Shown piece after piece: positions 1-7,632 of a DNA stretch of 64,000 nucleotides (position 1 is the first letter of the stretch; each line of letters opens with the position of its first letter). Location: assembly GCF_016863615.1 (NCBI RefSeq), contig NZ_BOPF01000007.1, forward strand, positions 248,001 to 312,000. The letters are read 5' to 3'. Origin of the DNA: Virgisporangium aliadipatigenens. Its GTDB lineage: Bacteria > Actinomycetota > Actinomycetes > Mycobacteriales > Micromonosporaceae. Both the position numbers and the translations under genes were made by a program. The notes under the pieces are model-generated. The model was not told where the DNA came from. It saw only the letters and a program-made list of their open reading frames with translations, and did not search any database.

Positions 1-1389
1 CTGGTGAGCGAGGCGGTGCGGATCCGGGCCGCGCACCCGGCGGGCGCGACGGTGCTGCTGCTGGACGCGGCCGAGGCCTCCTGGCTGGCGGGCGAGGGCA
101 CCGCGGCGCTGCTGGCCGTGCGGCACGCCCGCCGCCTCGCCGCCCCGGGCCCGCTCGACCTGCTCAGCGCCGTTCAGTCGGCGACGGTGCTGGCGCACTG
201 CGGGCACGGCGTCGAGGCGCGCGAACTGTTCGACGAGCGCCGCGTCGCGCTGGCCCGCCGGCTGGCCGAGGGGCCGGTCGCACCGGGCTGGTGGCGGGTG
301 GTGCGCATCCACCTGCCCCGGCTGCTGGCCCGCCTCGGCCACCTCGAGCCGGCCGCCGCGCTGCTGGACGAGACGCTGACCCGCGCGACGCGGCGTTCGG
401 CGCTCGGGGTGCTGCCCGCGCTGCTGGTGCTGCGGGCCGAGCTGGGGATCGTCTTCGGGGACTGGATCGCCGCGCGGTCCGCCGCCGAACGCGCCGTCGA
501 GACGGCCGGGCGCACCGGTCAGTCCGCCGACGCCGCGGCCGCGCTGCTGATCCTCGGCTGGCTCGCCGGGACCCGCGGCGACGCGGCCGCCTGCCGGGAG
601 TTCGTGGCGCGGGCGCGGGAGATCGTCGACCGGCACCGGCTCGGCGGGCTCGACCCGGCGCTGCACGCCGCCGAGGCGCACCTGGACCTGGCGGGCGGCG
701 ACCCGGAGGCCGCGTTCGCCCGGTTGGAGCGGGCCGGCCGCCAGGCGGAGGCGGACGAACTCGTCGACTGCGGGCCGCTGCCGTGGATCGCCGACCTCGC
801 GGAGGCCGCCGTCGCCACGGGCCGGACCGGGCAGGCGCAACGGCTGCTGGCCGCCGCGCGGCGGCAGGACCGGCTGGCGCCGCCCGTGCTGGCCCGCGCC
901 GCCGCGCTGGTGGCCGGGGAGGCGGGCGGGGCGCTGTTCGCCGAGGCGGTGGGCGCCGGTGCGGGGCCGGCCGGGCCGTTCGAGCACGCGCGCGCCGCGC
1001 TCTGCTACGGCGAGTGGCTCACCCGGCGGGGCCAGCGGGGCGAGGCGCTGCCACTGCTGCGGGCCGCACTCGTGACGTTCACCCGGATGAACGTGACTCC
1101 CTGGACCGCTCGCGCGCAGCGGGCCCTGGCCTCGGTGGACGCCGCGTCCCCGGAGCCGGGACCGGCACCACCGGCGCCCGCGGCCGCGGACCTGACCGTG
1201 CAGGAACAGCGGGTCACGATGCTGGTCGGGCAGGGCGCGACCAACCGGGAGGCGGCGCGGGCGCTGTTCGTCAGCCCGAAGACCATCGAGTTCCACCTGC
1301 GCAGCATCTACCGCAAGCTCGGCGTGCGCTCCCGCGCGGAGTTGGCGCACCGCCTCGGGCGGGGCCGGCTGACCGACGCGGCGCGGTGA
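1..1389 (+). CDS. LuxR-family transcriptional regulator, C-terminal part (5' truncated)
   Basis: The reading frame is open at the left edge, so only the last ~462 residues are visible. Most of this is an alanine/leucine-rich helical region that resembles the TPR-like middle of large LAL-type (MalT-like) regulators. The last ~65 residues form a LuxR/GerE helix-turn-helix, beginning near LTVQEQRVTMLVGQG and including ATNREAARALFVSPKTIEFH. In this family an N-terminal AAA ATPase senses a ligand and the C-terminal domain binds DNA; the ATPase part would lie outside the window. It is followed by a strong hairpin and a convergent secreted-protein gene. Target genes cannot be inferred from the visible part. 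Confidence 0.85.
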   Translation: MVSEAVRIRAAHPAGATVLLLDAAEASWLAGEGTAALLAVRHARRLAAPGPLDLLSAVQSATVLAHCGHGVEARELFDERRVALARRLAEGPVAPGWWRVVRIHLPRLLARLGHLEPAAALLDETLTRATRRSALGVLPALLVLRAELGIVFGDWIAARSAAERAVETAGRTGQSADAAAALLILGWLAGTRGDAAACREFVARAREIVDRHRLGGLDPALHAAEAHLDLAGGDPEAAFARLERAGRQAEADELVDCGPLPWIADLAEAAVATGRTGQAQRLLAAARRQDRLAPPVLARAAALVAGEAGGALFAEAVGAGAGPAGPFEHARAALCYGEWLTRRGQRGEALPLLRAALVTFTRMNVTPWTARAQRALASVDAASPEPGPAPPAPAAADLTVQEQRVTMLVGQGATNREAARALFVSPKTIEFHLRSIYRKLGVRSRAELAHRLGRGRLTDAAR

Positions 1390-1395
1390 CGCGAC

Positions 1396-1427
1396 GGGCG
1401 GGCCGGGGCAGGAACCCCGGCCCGCCC
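1396..1427. terminator. bidirectional hairpin terminator
   Basis: GGGCGGGCCGGGG and CCCCGGCCCGCCC form a perfect 13-bp stem around a 6-base loop. It sits between the stop of the LuxR gene and the stop of the convergent secreted-protein gene. There is no T-run on either side, which is common for actinomycete terminators. Confidence 0.8.
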
Positions 1428-1438
1428 GAGGGGCGCGG

Positions 1439-2104
1439 CTACTGCACGAAGACCGCGGGGCTGCCCGGCGAACTGCTGACGACGGCCGGCGCATAGGTGG
1501 CCGTGAAGAAGCTGCTCGACGGGCAGAGGACCGATCCGGTGGACTTCGCGAAGGCCGCGTTGCTGAACGCGATCGAGTTGTCGGCGTTGGACGTCGTGCC
1601 GCTGAAGGTCTTGTCGACGACCTGGTACACGCACGTGGTGGAGCCGAGGAGCGTGCTCAGCTTGACGGTCGCCTGGATCACGCCGGCGTTGCCCGAGGCG
1701 ATCGTGATGGCGCCGGTGCTGCCGTTGACGGCGGCGTCGAACGGCAGGTTGTTGATGGTGATGCTCTGCACGCCGGTGACGCCGAAGATGTTGGACGTGC
1801 AGGAGGTGAACGTCTGCGCGGTCACCGACTCGGTGGCGACGCCGCCGGCGGGCGGGTTGGCGGTGACGGTGCCGCTGAACGACGACTCCTTGCACGTGAC
1901 ACCGGTCGTGCCGGTGGCCGTGGTGTAGAACGTGGCGGCGGTGCCGGCCTTGAGGCTCGAGGTGATGACCGCGCCGACCGCGACGGCGGGGCCGCCGAGG
2001 GCGCCCTCGGTGAGCACGGCGTCGTCCGCCGCCTTGGCGGGCGAGGGGAGGAGGATGCCGACCGCGAACGTCAGCGCGGCGGCGGCGCAGGTGAGCTTGC
2101 GCAT
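1439..2104 (-). CDS. secreted protein of unknown function
   Basis: The product is 221 residues. I start it at the ATG ending at 2104, because AGGAAGG lies about 6 bases upstream and a signal peptide follows directly (MRKLTCAAA..., hydrophobic core, AKA-A cleavage near residue 27). A longer in-frame start at 2206 has no ribosome-binding site. The mature part is Thr/Ser/Val-rich with four or five cysteines spaced along it, suggesting an extracellular beta-rich, disulfide-bonded fold. It resembles small exported proteins of actinomycetes often labelled Tat-pathway or hypothetical. Neighbours encoding DUF6230 and DUF6114 proteins and a TetR regulator suggest a shared cell-surface role; no enzymatic motif is visible. 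Confidence 0.75.
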   Translation of the reverse strand: MRKLTCAAAALTFAVGILLPSPAKAADDAVLTEGALGGPAVAVGAVITSSLKAGTAATFYTTATGTTGVTCKESSFSGTVTANPPAGGVATESVTAQTFTSCTSNIFGVTGVQSITINNLPFDAAVNGSTGAITIASGNAGVIQATVKLSTLLGSTTCVYQVVDKTFSGTTSNADNSIAFSNAAFAKSTGSVLCPSSSFFTATYAPAVVSSSPGSPAVFVQ

Positions 2105-2198
2105 GGCGGTGTGCCTTCCTGAGCGGGGGCGGGGTCGCCCGGGACGCGTGTCCCGGGCGTGTGCCGGTCTTTCCGCAGGTGAGGCCGGTAAGTGGATT

Positions 2199-2216
2199 GA
2201 AATCAAAACCTGTCGA
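2199..2216 (+). promoter_or_regulatory. shared upstream motif, copy 1
   Basis: GAAATCAAAACCTGTCGA is AT-rich against the background and lies between the divergent secreted-protein and TetR genes. An almost identical element, GAAATCAAAACCGTCGA, lies upstream of the DUF6230 gene at 3050-3066. A second shared word, TTTCCGCAGG, also accompanies both (near 2170 and 3085), in the opposite order. It may be an operator or promoter element for the group; this is inferred from repetition only. Confidence 0.5.
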
Positions 2217-2266
2217 AGTTATAAACCTCGGAGGGTCCCAACGTCAAGCGAAGGACGTCGATCGAT

Positions 2267-3016
2267 ATGGCCGAACCGGCGCAGGACCTCCGGCGGCTCC
2301 CCGGAGCCCGGGCCGGCCGCGACCCCGACCGGGCGATCAAGCGGGGCCCGAGCCGGCTCCCGCCCGAGGTGGTCGCCGCGACCCAGCGGGAACGCCTCTT
2401 CGACGGGCTGGTGCACACCGTCGCGCAGAAGGGCTACGTCAACGCCCGGGTGGGCGACATCTGCCTCGCGGCCGGCGTGACCCGACCGGCGTTCTACAGC
2501 CACTTCCAGGGCAAGGAGGACGCCTTCCTGGCCACCTACCGGCACGGCACCGACCTGCTGTGGTCCCTGCTGGAGACGGCCTACACCGCCGTCCCGCACT
2601 GGCCGGACGCGCTGCGTTCGGGACTGCGGCTGCTGCTGAGCGTCCTCGCCGGCGTGCCGAACTTCGCCCGCATGGCGATCGTGGAGATCGACGCCGTCGG
2701 GCCGGCCGGCTGGGCCGCGCGCGACGCGTTGCTGCTGCGCTTCCACACGTTCTTCGACGGGGCGCCCCGGCCGGTGGTGACCAGCCCCGGCGGTCTCACG
2801 GTCGATCACGAGGCGCTGGTGGGCTCCGTCGTCGGCGGCATCTACGCAACCATCCACCGGCACGTCGCCGCCGGCGAGCACGAACGCCTCACCGCGCAGG
2901 TGCCGGCGCTGACCTACTTCGCGCTGGTGCCGTTCCTCGGTCCCGGGGCGGCCGCGGCGGCGCTCGACGGCGACGGCGAGGAGGGGCCGGTCGTGGGCTG
3001 TTCGCACGCCTCTTGA
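2267..3016 (+). CDS. TetR-family transcriptional regulator
   Basis: The product is 249 residues with an N-terminal TetR DNA-binding domain at about residues 40-90. The helix-turn-helix includes VGDICLAAGVTRPAFYSHFQ, followed by the usual K-E-D-A-F-L. The first ~35 residues are a charged extension. The C-terminal domain is the ligand and dimer part and does not show its ligand. The gene lies between a divergent secreted protein gene and a DUF6230 gene, with the same upstream motif in both flanking intergenic regions. It is therefore a good candidate to regulate both, though this is inference. Confidence 0.88.
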   Translation: MAEPAQDLRRLPGARAGRDPDRAIKRGPSRLPPEVVAATQRERLFDGLVHTVAQKGYVNARVGDICLAAGVTRPAFYSHFQGKEDAFLATYRHGTDLLWSLLETAYTAVPHWPDALRSGLRLLLSVLAGVPNFARMAIVEIDAVGPAGWAARDALLLRFHTFFDGAPRPVVTSPGGLTVDHEALVGSVVGGIYATIHRHVAAGEHERLTAQVPALTYFALVPFLGPGAAAAALDGDGEEGPVVGCSHAS

Positions 3017-3049
3017 GTTGACCTTAACTCGCGGGTAACTTCCGGAAAC

Positions 3050-3066
3050 GAAATCAAAACCGTCGA
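3050..3066 (+). promoter_or_regulatory. shared upstream motif, copy 2
   Basis: GAAATCAAAACCGTCGA repeats the element at 2199-2216 with one base deleted. It lies about 90 bases upstream of the DUF6230 start. TTTCCGCAGG follows near 3085, as it precedes the first copy. Confidence 0.5.
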
Positions 3067-3157
3067 TGGTGGCGAGCCGGGGCCTTTCCGCAGGAGGCAC
3101 CGGTCGCCCTCCGGGCTCCCCAGAGCCCGGGACTCGCCTGCCCTAGGGGGGAAAAGG

Positions 3158-3775
3158 ATGTCGATCGACGTTGCCAAGACACCACAGGGGCGCACCAGAT
3201 GGGCCCGCTTCGGGCTCACCATGGGGCTCTCCACCGCCGTGGCGGTCGTGCTCGCGGTGCTCACCGCGAACGGCGTGCTCGCGGCGTCGTTCCAGATCTC
3301 CGGCATGCCGTTCACGGTCACCGCGACCGAGCTGGAGGGCCAGGGCTTCCAGCAGTACGCGACGATCGACGAGATGCCGGAGGGCAGCCCCAACGCCGGA
3401 GACACCGGCGGCCAGGTCGTGGTCGTCGTCTCCGTCATCGGGGAGGCCAAGCTGACCAACCTGTGCCAGAGCGTCAACCTCGGCGGCGGCTTCCTGCGCA
3501 TCACCGCCGGCGACAACGGCACACCGGTGCAGGCGACCACGCTGGTCGTGCACTCCGACGAGATCGCCGGTGACGCCTCGTTCCAGAACATCGTGATCGG
3601 GCAGGACGCCAGCACGCTCGACGCGGTTCCCGGGCAGCCGGGTGCGCTGGGTGTGTTCGGGCAGCAGGCCCAGCACATCGTGATCCGCAACCTGCGCCAG
3701 AACAACTACGCCACCACCGCGGCGGTCTTCACGCTGCCGCACCTGCGCATCGCGTTCGGCAGCCAGGGCTGCTGA
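3158..3775 (+). CDS. DUF6230 family protein
   Basis: The product is 205 residues. After a short charged N-terminus (MSIDVAKTPQGRTRW) comes one hydrophobic helix at about residues 18-40, which acts as a signal anchor or signal peptide. A beta-rich exported domain of about 165 residues with two cysteines follows. This matches the actinomycete DUF6230 family, some members of which were loosely annotated as cholesterol esterases although no serine hydrolase motif is visible here. The DUF6114 gene starts four bases after the stop codon, the usual pairing for these families, so the two very likely act together at the membrane. Confidence 0.82.
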   Translation: MSIDVAKTPQGRTRWARFGLTMGLSTAVAVVLAVLTANGVLAASFQISGMPFTVTATELEGQGFQQYATIDEMPEGSPNAGDTGGQVVVVVSVIGEAKLTNLCQSVNLGGGFLRITAGDNGTPVQATTLVVHSDEIAGDASFQNIVIGQDASTLDAVPGQPGALGVFGQQAQHIVIRNLRQNNYATTAAVFTLPHLRIAFGSQGC

Positions 3776-3779
3776 CGGT

Positions 3780-4511
3780 ATGGAAGCGGCGATCGACGAC
3801 ATCGCCACCCCCGACCCGGACCCGGTGCGTTCCCCGCACCGGGTTCGGGTGCCCGCGTGGGTGGGCCGGGCGTGGCGGGCCTGGCGCGCGTGGCGGCGCA
3901 GCAGGCCGTTCTGGGGCGGCTGGTACGGGATCCTGGGCGGCGTCCAGATCCTGCTGACGCAGACCGCGCCGTTCGGGGTGATCATCCACATCGGACCGCA
4001 GGGCATGATCGGCTACGCGGTGCCCGTGGTGATGATCCTGTGCGGGCTGCTGCTGTGGTTCTCGCCGCAGCCGCGGGCGTTCTACGGCAGCCTGTTGCTG
4101 CTGCTGTCGCTGGCCTCGTGGATCACCTCGAACCTCGGCGGGTTCTTCATCGGGATGCTGCTCGGCATCATCGGCGGTTCGCTCGCGCTGACCTGGACCA
4201 CCGAGCCGCGCAGCCGCCACACCCGTCGGCGGTGGCGGCGGCGCAAGGGCGCGTCAGACGAGGTGGGCGCGGCGCCAGTAGACCAGGGCGGGACCGCTGA
4301 CCAGGCCGAGCCGACCGAGGTGCTCGACGGCCTTGGCGGCGGACCAGCGGATGGTGGCCCGGAAGTGGGGGTTGGCGAGGGCGGCGGCGCGTCCGCGGGA
4401 GCCGTCGATGCCGACCGCACGGTAGATGTCGGGGTGCACCAGCCGGCTGATGACCGCGGCGGCGGCCTGCCCGATGACGATCCGGGAGTACGCGAGCCGG
4501 AGCGGCCCTGA
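3780..4511 (+). CDS. DUF6114 family membrane protein with long antisense-overlapping tail
   Basis: The product is 243 residues. A basic Arg/Trp-rich start is followed by about four membrane segments between residues 40 and 140 (including FWGGWYGILGGVQILL and GYAVPVVMILCGLLLWF), as in the DUF6114 family. After an Arg-rich stop-transfer stretch (SRHTRRRWRRRKG) the frame continues for about 85 residues of Gly/Asp/Glu-rich low-complexity sequence. That tail is entirely antisense to the 3' end of the convergent AurF-like gene, a 258-base overlap. There is no earlier in-frame stop, so the tail is presumably made. Its composition suggests it is a byproduct of the opposite strand rather than a selected domain. 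Confidence 0.78.
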   Translation: MEAAIDDIATPDPDPVRSPHRVRVPAWVGRAWRAWRAWRRSRPFWGGWYGILGGVQILLTQTAPFGVIIHIGPQGMIGYAVPVVMILCGLLLWFSPQPRAFYGSLLLLLSLASWITSNLGGFFIGMLLGIIGGSLALTWTTEPRSRHTRRRWRRRKGASDEVGAAPVDQGGTADQAEPTEVLDGLGGGPADGGPEVGVGEGGGASAGAVDADRTVDVGVHQPADDRGGGLPDDDPGVREPERP

Positions 4512-5144
4512 CTTCTCCACCTGACGGACCAGCTCCTCGCGGGCGTAGCGCACGTGGCGCGCCTCCTCCACGACGTGGATGCGCGCCACCATGCGGATCA
4601 GCGGCTGCAGCGCCTCGTCGGCCATGACCTCCCGCTGGAACGCGTCGAGGATCTCCTCGGCGAGCAGGATGGAGGCGTACATATGCGCGCCCGTGGCCGT
4701 CGCCTTGAGCCAGCGCCCGAGCGCGTGGTCCCGCCGGCTGGCCCGGGTCGGTGCGACGCCCAGCCGTTCGATCAGCCGGCCGAACATGATCGAGTGCCGG
4801 CACTCGTCGGCGACCTCGGCGAGCGCGTACTGCGCGTGCCGGCTCGTCACGTCCTGGTCGTAGAACTCGCGGATGAGCATCTGCATCAGCACCGTCTCGA
4901 ACCAGATCCCGGCGCTGGCCGCACCCGCGACCTCGTGCTTGGTCAGCTCCACCCGCTGGTCGTGGGACATCGCCGCCCACAGCTCGGTCCCGTAGAGGCT
5001 GCTGCGCTCGGGCGGCATCCAGAAGGCGCCCGGCGTGAACGGCGCCTCCCAGTCGATGGCCACGAGCGGGTCGTAGGAACGGCGCGTCGAGGCGGTGAGC
5101 AGGCGTTCGGCGGTGGTCTCGCGATCAGGAGAGGTGGTCGTCAT
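4254..5144 (-). CDS. AurF-like diiron oxygenase
   Basis: The product is 296 residues, starting at ATG 5144 after a GGGAG ribosome-binding site. It belongs to the AurF/p-aminobenzoate N-oxygenase-like family. The carboxylate and histidine ligands of a non-heme diiron site are visible: E in TKHEVAGAASAGIWFE, DECRHSIMF, and EEARHVRYAREE. Some family members N-oxygenate arylamines, and many actinomycete members sit in lipid or secondary metabolism loci with unknown substrates. It is divergent from a TetR gene that leads an oxidative operon, so it is probably co-regulated with that operon. Its 3' end overlaps the convergent DUF6114 gene. Confidence 0.85.
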   Translation of the reverse strand: MTTTSPDRETTAERLLTASTRRSYDPLVAIDWEAPFTPGAFWMPPERSSLYGTELWAAMSHDQRVELTKHEVAGAASAGIWFETVLMQMLIREFYDQDVTSRHAQYALAEVADECRHSIMFGRLIERLGVAPTRASRRDHALGRWLKATATGAHMYASILLAEEILDAFQREVMADEALQPLIRMVARIHVVEEARHVRYAREELVRQVEKSGPLRLAYSRIVIGQAAAAVISRLVHPDIYRAVGIDGSRGRAAALANPHFRATIRWSAAKAVEHLGRLGLVSGPALVYWRRAHLV

Positions 5145-5173
5145 GGCGGGCTCCCGGTATTGATGTTTCTCCG

Positions 5174-5186
5174 AGTACCTGTTACT
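5174..5186. promoter_or_regulatory. candidate TetR operator
   Basis: AGTACCTGTTACT is an imperfect palindrome with AGTA/TACT outer arms. It lies in the 51-base gap between the divergent AurF-like gene and the TetR gene at 5196. A -10-like GTTACT overlaps it, so binding would block both promoters. Assignment rests on position and symmetry. Confidence 0.45.
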
Positions 5187-5195
5187 TCTAGTATC

Positions 5196-5882
5196 GTGCA
5201 ATCGAAATCGGACGGCGTCAATGGCGACCGGCGGCGCAGCCGCTGGGACGCGCACCGCGCGCGGCGGCGCACCGTTCTCGTCGCGGCCGCCGTGCAGGCC
5301 CTGCTGGAGCACGGCCCGACGGTCGACATGGGACAGGTCGCCGCGGCGGCCGGGGTCAGCAAGCCGGTGCTGTACCGGTACTTCGCCGACAAGGCCGAGC
5401 TGTGGCTCGCCGTCGGGGAGCACGTCGCCGGCCTTGTCGTCGAGGCGGTCACCCCGGCCGTGGCGCGCGTCGGCGCCGAGCGCGAGCTCGTCTCCGAGAC
5501 CATCGACGCCTACCTGAGCGTCATCGACAGCCAGCCGGAGCTGTACCGGTTCCTGGTGCACCAGTCCGGGGTCCCCGGCATCCCCGGCGTGATCGCCGCC
5601 GCCTCCCGCACCATCTCCGCCGAACTGGCCCGCGTCGTCGGCGACAAACTGCGCGCCCTCGGGCTCGACGCGGGGCCGGCCGAGCCCTGGGCCTACGGCA
5701 TGGTCGGCCTGGTCCAGTCCGTCGGCGACTGGTGGATCCGCCACGACCGGCCGATGACCCGGCAGGCGCTCACCGACTACCTCACCACCCTGCTCTGGCA
5801 GGGCCTCGACGGCGTGCGCGCCACCGCGGACCTGCCCTCGCTGCTGTTGAAGGAGGACAAGGAGCGTGACCGACGAACCTGA
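5196..5882 (+). CDS. TetR-family transcriptional regulator
   Basis: The product is 228 residues from GTG 5196; an in-frame ATG at 5163 is possible but would lie inside the divergent promoter. The DNA-binding domain spans about residues 25-72, with helix-turn-helix MGQVAAAAGVSKPVLYRYFA. The C-terminal domain resembles TetR proteins of mycobacterial lipid loci (tryptophan-rich ending, GDWWIRH). It overlaps the downstream monooxygenase gene by 17 bases, so it is the first gene of the operon 5196-9352. It likely represses this operon and the divergent AurF-like gene through the palindrome at 5174-5186. Confidence 0.88.
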   Translation: MQSKSDGVNGDRRRSRWDAHRARRRTVLVAAAVQALLEHGPTVDMGQVAAAAGVSKPVLYRYFADKAELWLAVGEHVAGLVVEAVTPAVARVGAERELVSETIDAYLSVIDSQPELYRFLVHQSGVPGIPGVIAAASRTISAELARVVGDKLRALGLDAGPAEPWAYGMVGLVQSVGDWWIRHDRPMTRQALTDYLTTLLWQGLDGVRATADLPSLLLKEDKERDRRT

Positions 5883-7632
5883 CGAGGGCTACGCCGGTCC
5901 GGCCGTGCTCACCGCCGCCGGGCTCGACCTGCCCGTGACCGTGCGCCTGTCCGGCGCGATCGACCCGATCGACGGGGCCTACCGCTGGGGCGGGCGCATC
6001 GCGCCGCACACCCGCGTCGCGTCCCTGCTGCGCGACGGCATCCGCTCCGCCTCCCTCAGCCTGGACGGCCTGTCGCGGGAGGTCCGCCTCACCGAGGTCG
6101 ACCCCTGGGGCGGGGTCCTGCTCAGCACCACCGCCCCGGCTCCTTGGCCGGTGCTCACGCCGGAGTCCCCGACCGGGGTAGAAGCGGTCGAGATCCTGGT
6201 GGTGGGCGCCGGCTTCGGCGGCATCGGTGCCGCGATCACGTTGGACCGCAACGGTTTCCACGACTTCCTGGTGCTGGAGGCCGCCGACGAGGTCGGCGGG
6301 ACCTGGCGGGACAACACCTATCCCGGCTGCGCCTGCGACGTTCCCTCGCACCTGTACTCGTTCTCGTTCGCGCGCTATCCACAGTGGACCGAGACCTACT
6401 CCGGGCAGGAGACGATCCTGCGCTACCTGCGCGGCTGCGTGCGCCGGTTCGGGCTGACGCAGCGCGTGCGGCTCGGGACCCGGCTCGAGTCGGCGACCTG
6501 GTCCGGGGACCGGTGGGTGGTGGCCACGTCGCGCGGCGAGTTCCACGCCCGCGCGCTGATCGTCGCGACCGGGCCGCTGAGCGAGCCCTCCGTGCCGGAC
6601 CTTCCCGGGCTTTCCTCCTTCGCGGGAACGTCGTTCCACTCGGCCCGCTGGCAGCACGGGCACGACCTCACCGGCCGGCGGGTCGCGGTCGTCGGCACCG
6701 GCGCGTCGTCGGCGCAGTTCGTGCCGCGCATCCAGCCCAGGGTCGGCGCGCTGACCGTCTACCAGCGCACGCCGCCGTGGGTCATGCCGCGCGGCTCCCG
6801 CCCGATCCGCACCGCCGAGCGCCGCCTCTACCGCTACCTGCCCGGCGCGCAACGGCTCGTGCGCGCCGGCCTCTACTGGACGCGGGAAAGTTGGGCGCTC
6901 GGGTTCCTGCACCCGGGGCTGATCCGTCGGGCGCAGCGGATCGCCGAGCACCACCTGCGCAAGCAAGTACCGGATCCGGTGCTGCGCGAGCGGCTCAGGC
7001 CCCGGTACGTCATGGGCTGCAAGCGCGTGATCCTCTCCGACGACTACCTGCCGAGCCTCACCCGGGACAACGTCACCGTCGTCGACACGCCGATCCGGGA
7101 GGTCGTCGCCGACGGGGTGGTCACCACGGACGGCGTGCACCGTCCCGCCGACACGCTCATCCTCGCCACCGGGTTCAAGGTGACCGACCCGAGCGTCGCC
7201 CACCGGGTGCGCGGCCGCGACGGGCGCACCCTCGCCGAGGCGTGGCGCCCGTCGATGCGCGCCTACCACGGCACCACGGTCGCCGGGTTCCCCAACCTCT
7301 TCGTGCTGCTCGGCCCGAACACCGGGCTGGGCCACACCTCCGTCGTCATCATGATCGAAAGTCAGCTCCGGCACGTCGTCGACGTGCTCCGCCACCGCCG
7401 CAGGACGGGAGCGACCGCGATGGAACCCACCGAGGCGGCCCAGCGCCGCACCAACGAGAGGCTCGACCGCAGGCTCGCCGGGACCGTCTGGTCCAGGGGC
7501 GGCTGCGACAGCTGGTACCTCGACGCCACCGGCCGCAACTCGACCCTCTGGCCGGGCTTCGCGACGTCGTTCCGGCGCACGCTCGCCCGCTTCCGCCCGG
7601 GCGACTACCGGACCGTCGGAGGTGCGAAATGA
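5866..7632 (+). CDS. flavin-containing (Baeyer-Villiger type) monooxygenase with N-terminal DUF4873 domain
   Basis: The product is 588 residues, from GTG 5866 with AAGGAG upstream. Residues ~1-95 match the DUF4873 domain often fused to such enzymes. The FAD-binding motif GAGFGGIGAA lies near residue 112. The Baeyer-Villiger fingerprint FAGTSFHSARW (FxGxxxHxxxW) is near 252-262, and the NADPH Rossmann motif VVGTGASSAQF follows near 277. Such enzymes insert oxygen into ketones or oxidise heteroatoms using NADPH and O2. Next to an SDR and an alpha/beta hydrolase, it would turn an alcohol via its ketone into an ester that is then hydrolysed. The layout recalls the mycobacterial mymA operon. The substrate is unknown. 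Confidence 0.9.
   Translation: MTDEPDEGYAGPAVLTAAGLDLPVTVRLSGAIDPIDGAYRWGGRIAPHTRVASLLRDGIRSASLSLDGLSREVRLTEVDPWGGVLLSTTAPAPWPVLTPESPTGVEAVEILVVGAGFGGIGAAITLDRNGFHDFLVLEAADEVGGTWRDNTYPGCACDVPSHLYSFSFARYPQWTETYSGQETILRYLRGCVRRFGLTQRVRLGTRLESATWSGDRWVVATSRGEFHARALIVATGPLSEPSVPDLPGLSSFAGTSFHSARWQHGHDLTGRRVAVVGTGASSAQFVPRIQPRVGALTVYQRTPPWVMPRGSRPIRTAERRLYRYLPGAQRLVRAGLYWTRESWALGFLHPGLIRRAQRIAEHHLRKQVPDPVLRERLRPRYVMGCKRVILSDDYLPSLTRDNVTVVDTPIREVVADGVVTTDGVHRPADTLILATGFKVTDPSVAHRVRGRDGRTLAEAWRPSMRAYHGTTVAGFPNLFVLLGPNTGLGHTSVVIMIESQLRHVVDVLRHRRRTGATAMEPTEAAQRRTNERLDRRLAGTVWSRGGCDSWYLDATGRNSTLWPGFATSFRRTLARFRPGDYRTVGGAK

Noticed and set aside
2105-2266. Start of the first secreted protein at 2206, giving 255 residues
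   Set aside because: The added 34 residues are Arg/Pro-rich and precede a typical signal peptide with its own ribosome-binding site at 2104.
4554-5195. N-terminal extension of the TetR protein by over 200 residues
   Set aside because: The extension is antisense to the AurF-like gene, and the TetR domain begins right after GTG 5196.
6144-7628. Long upstream extension of the SDR frame
   Set aside because: It is an Arg-rich shadow of the monooxygenase gene; the ATG at 7629 gives a normal SDR N-terminus.
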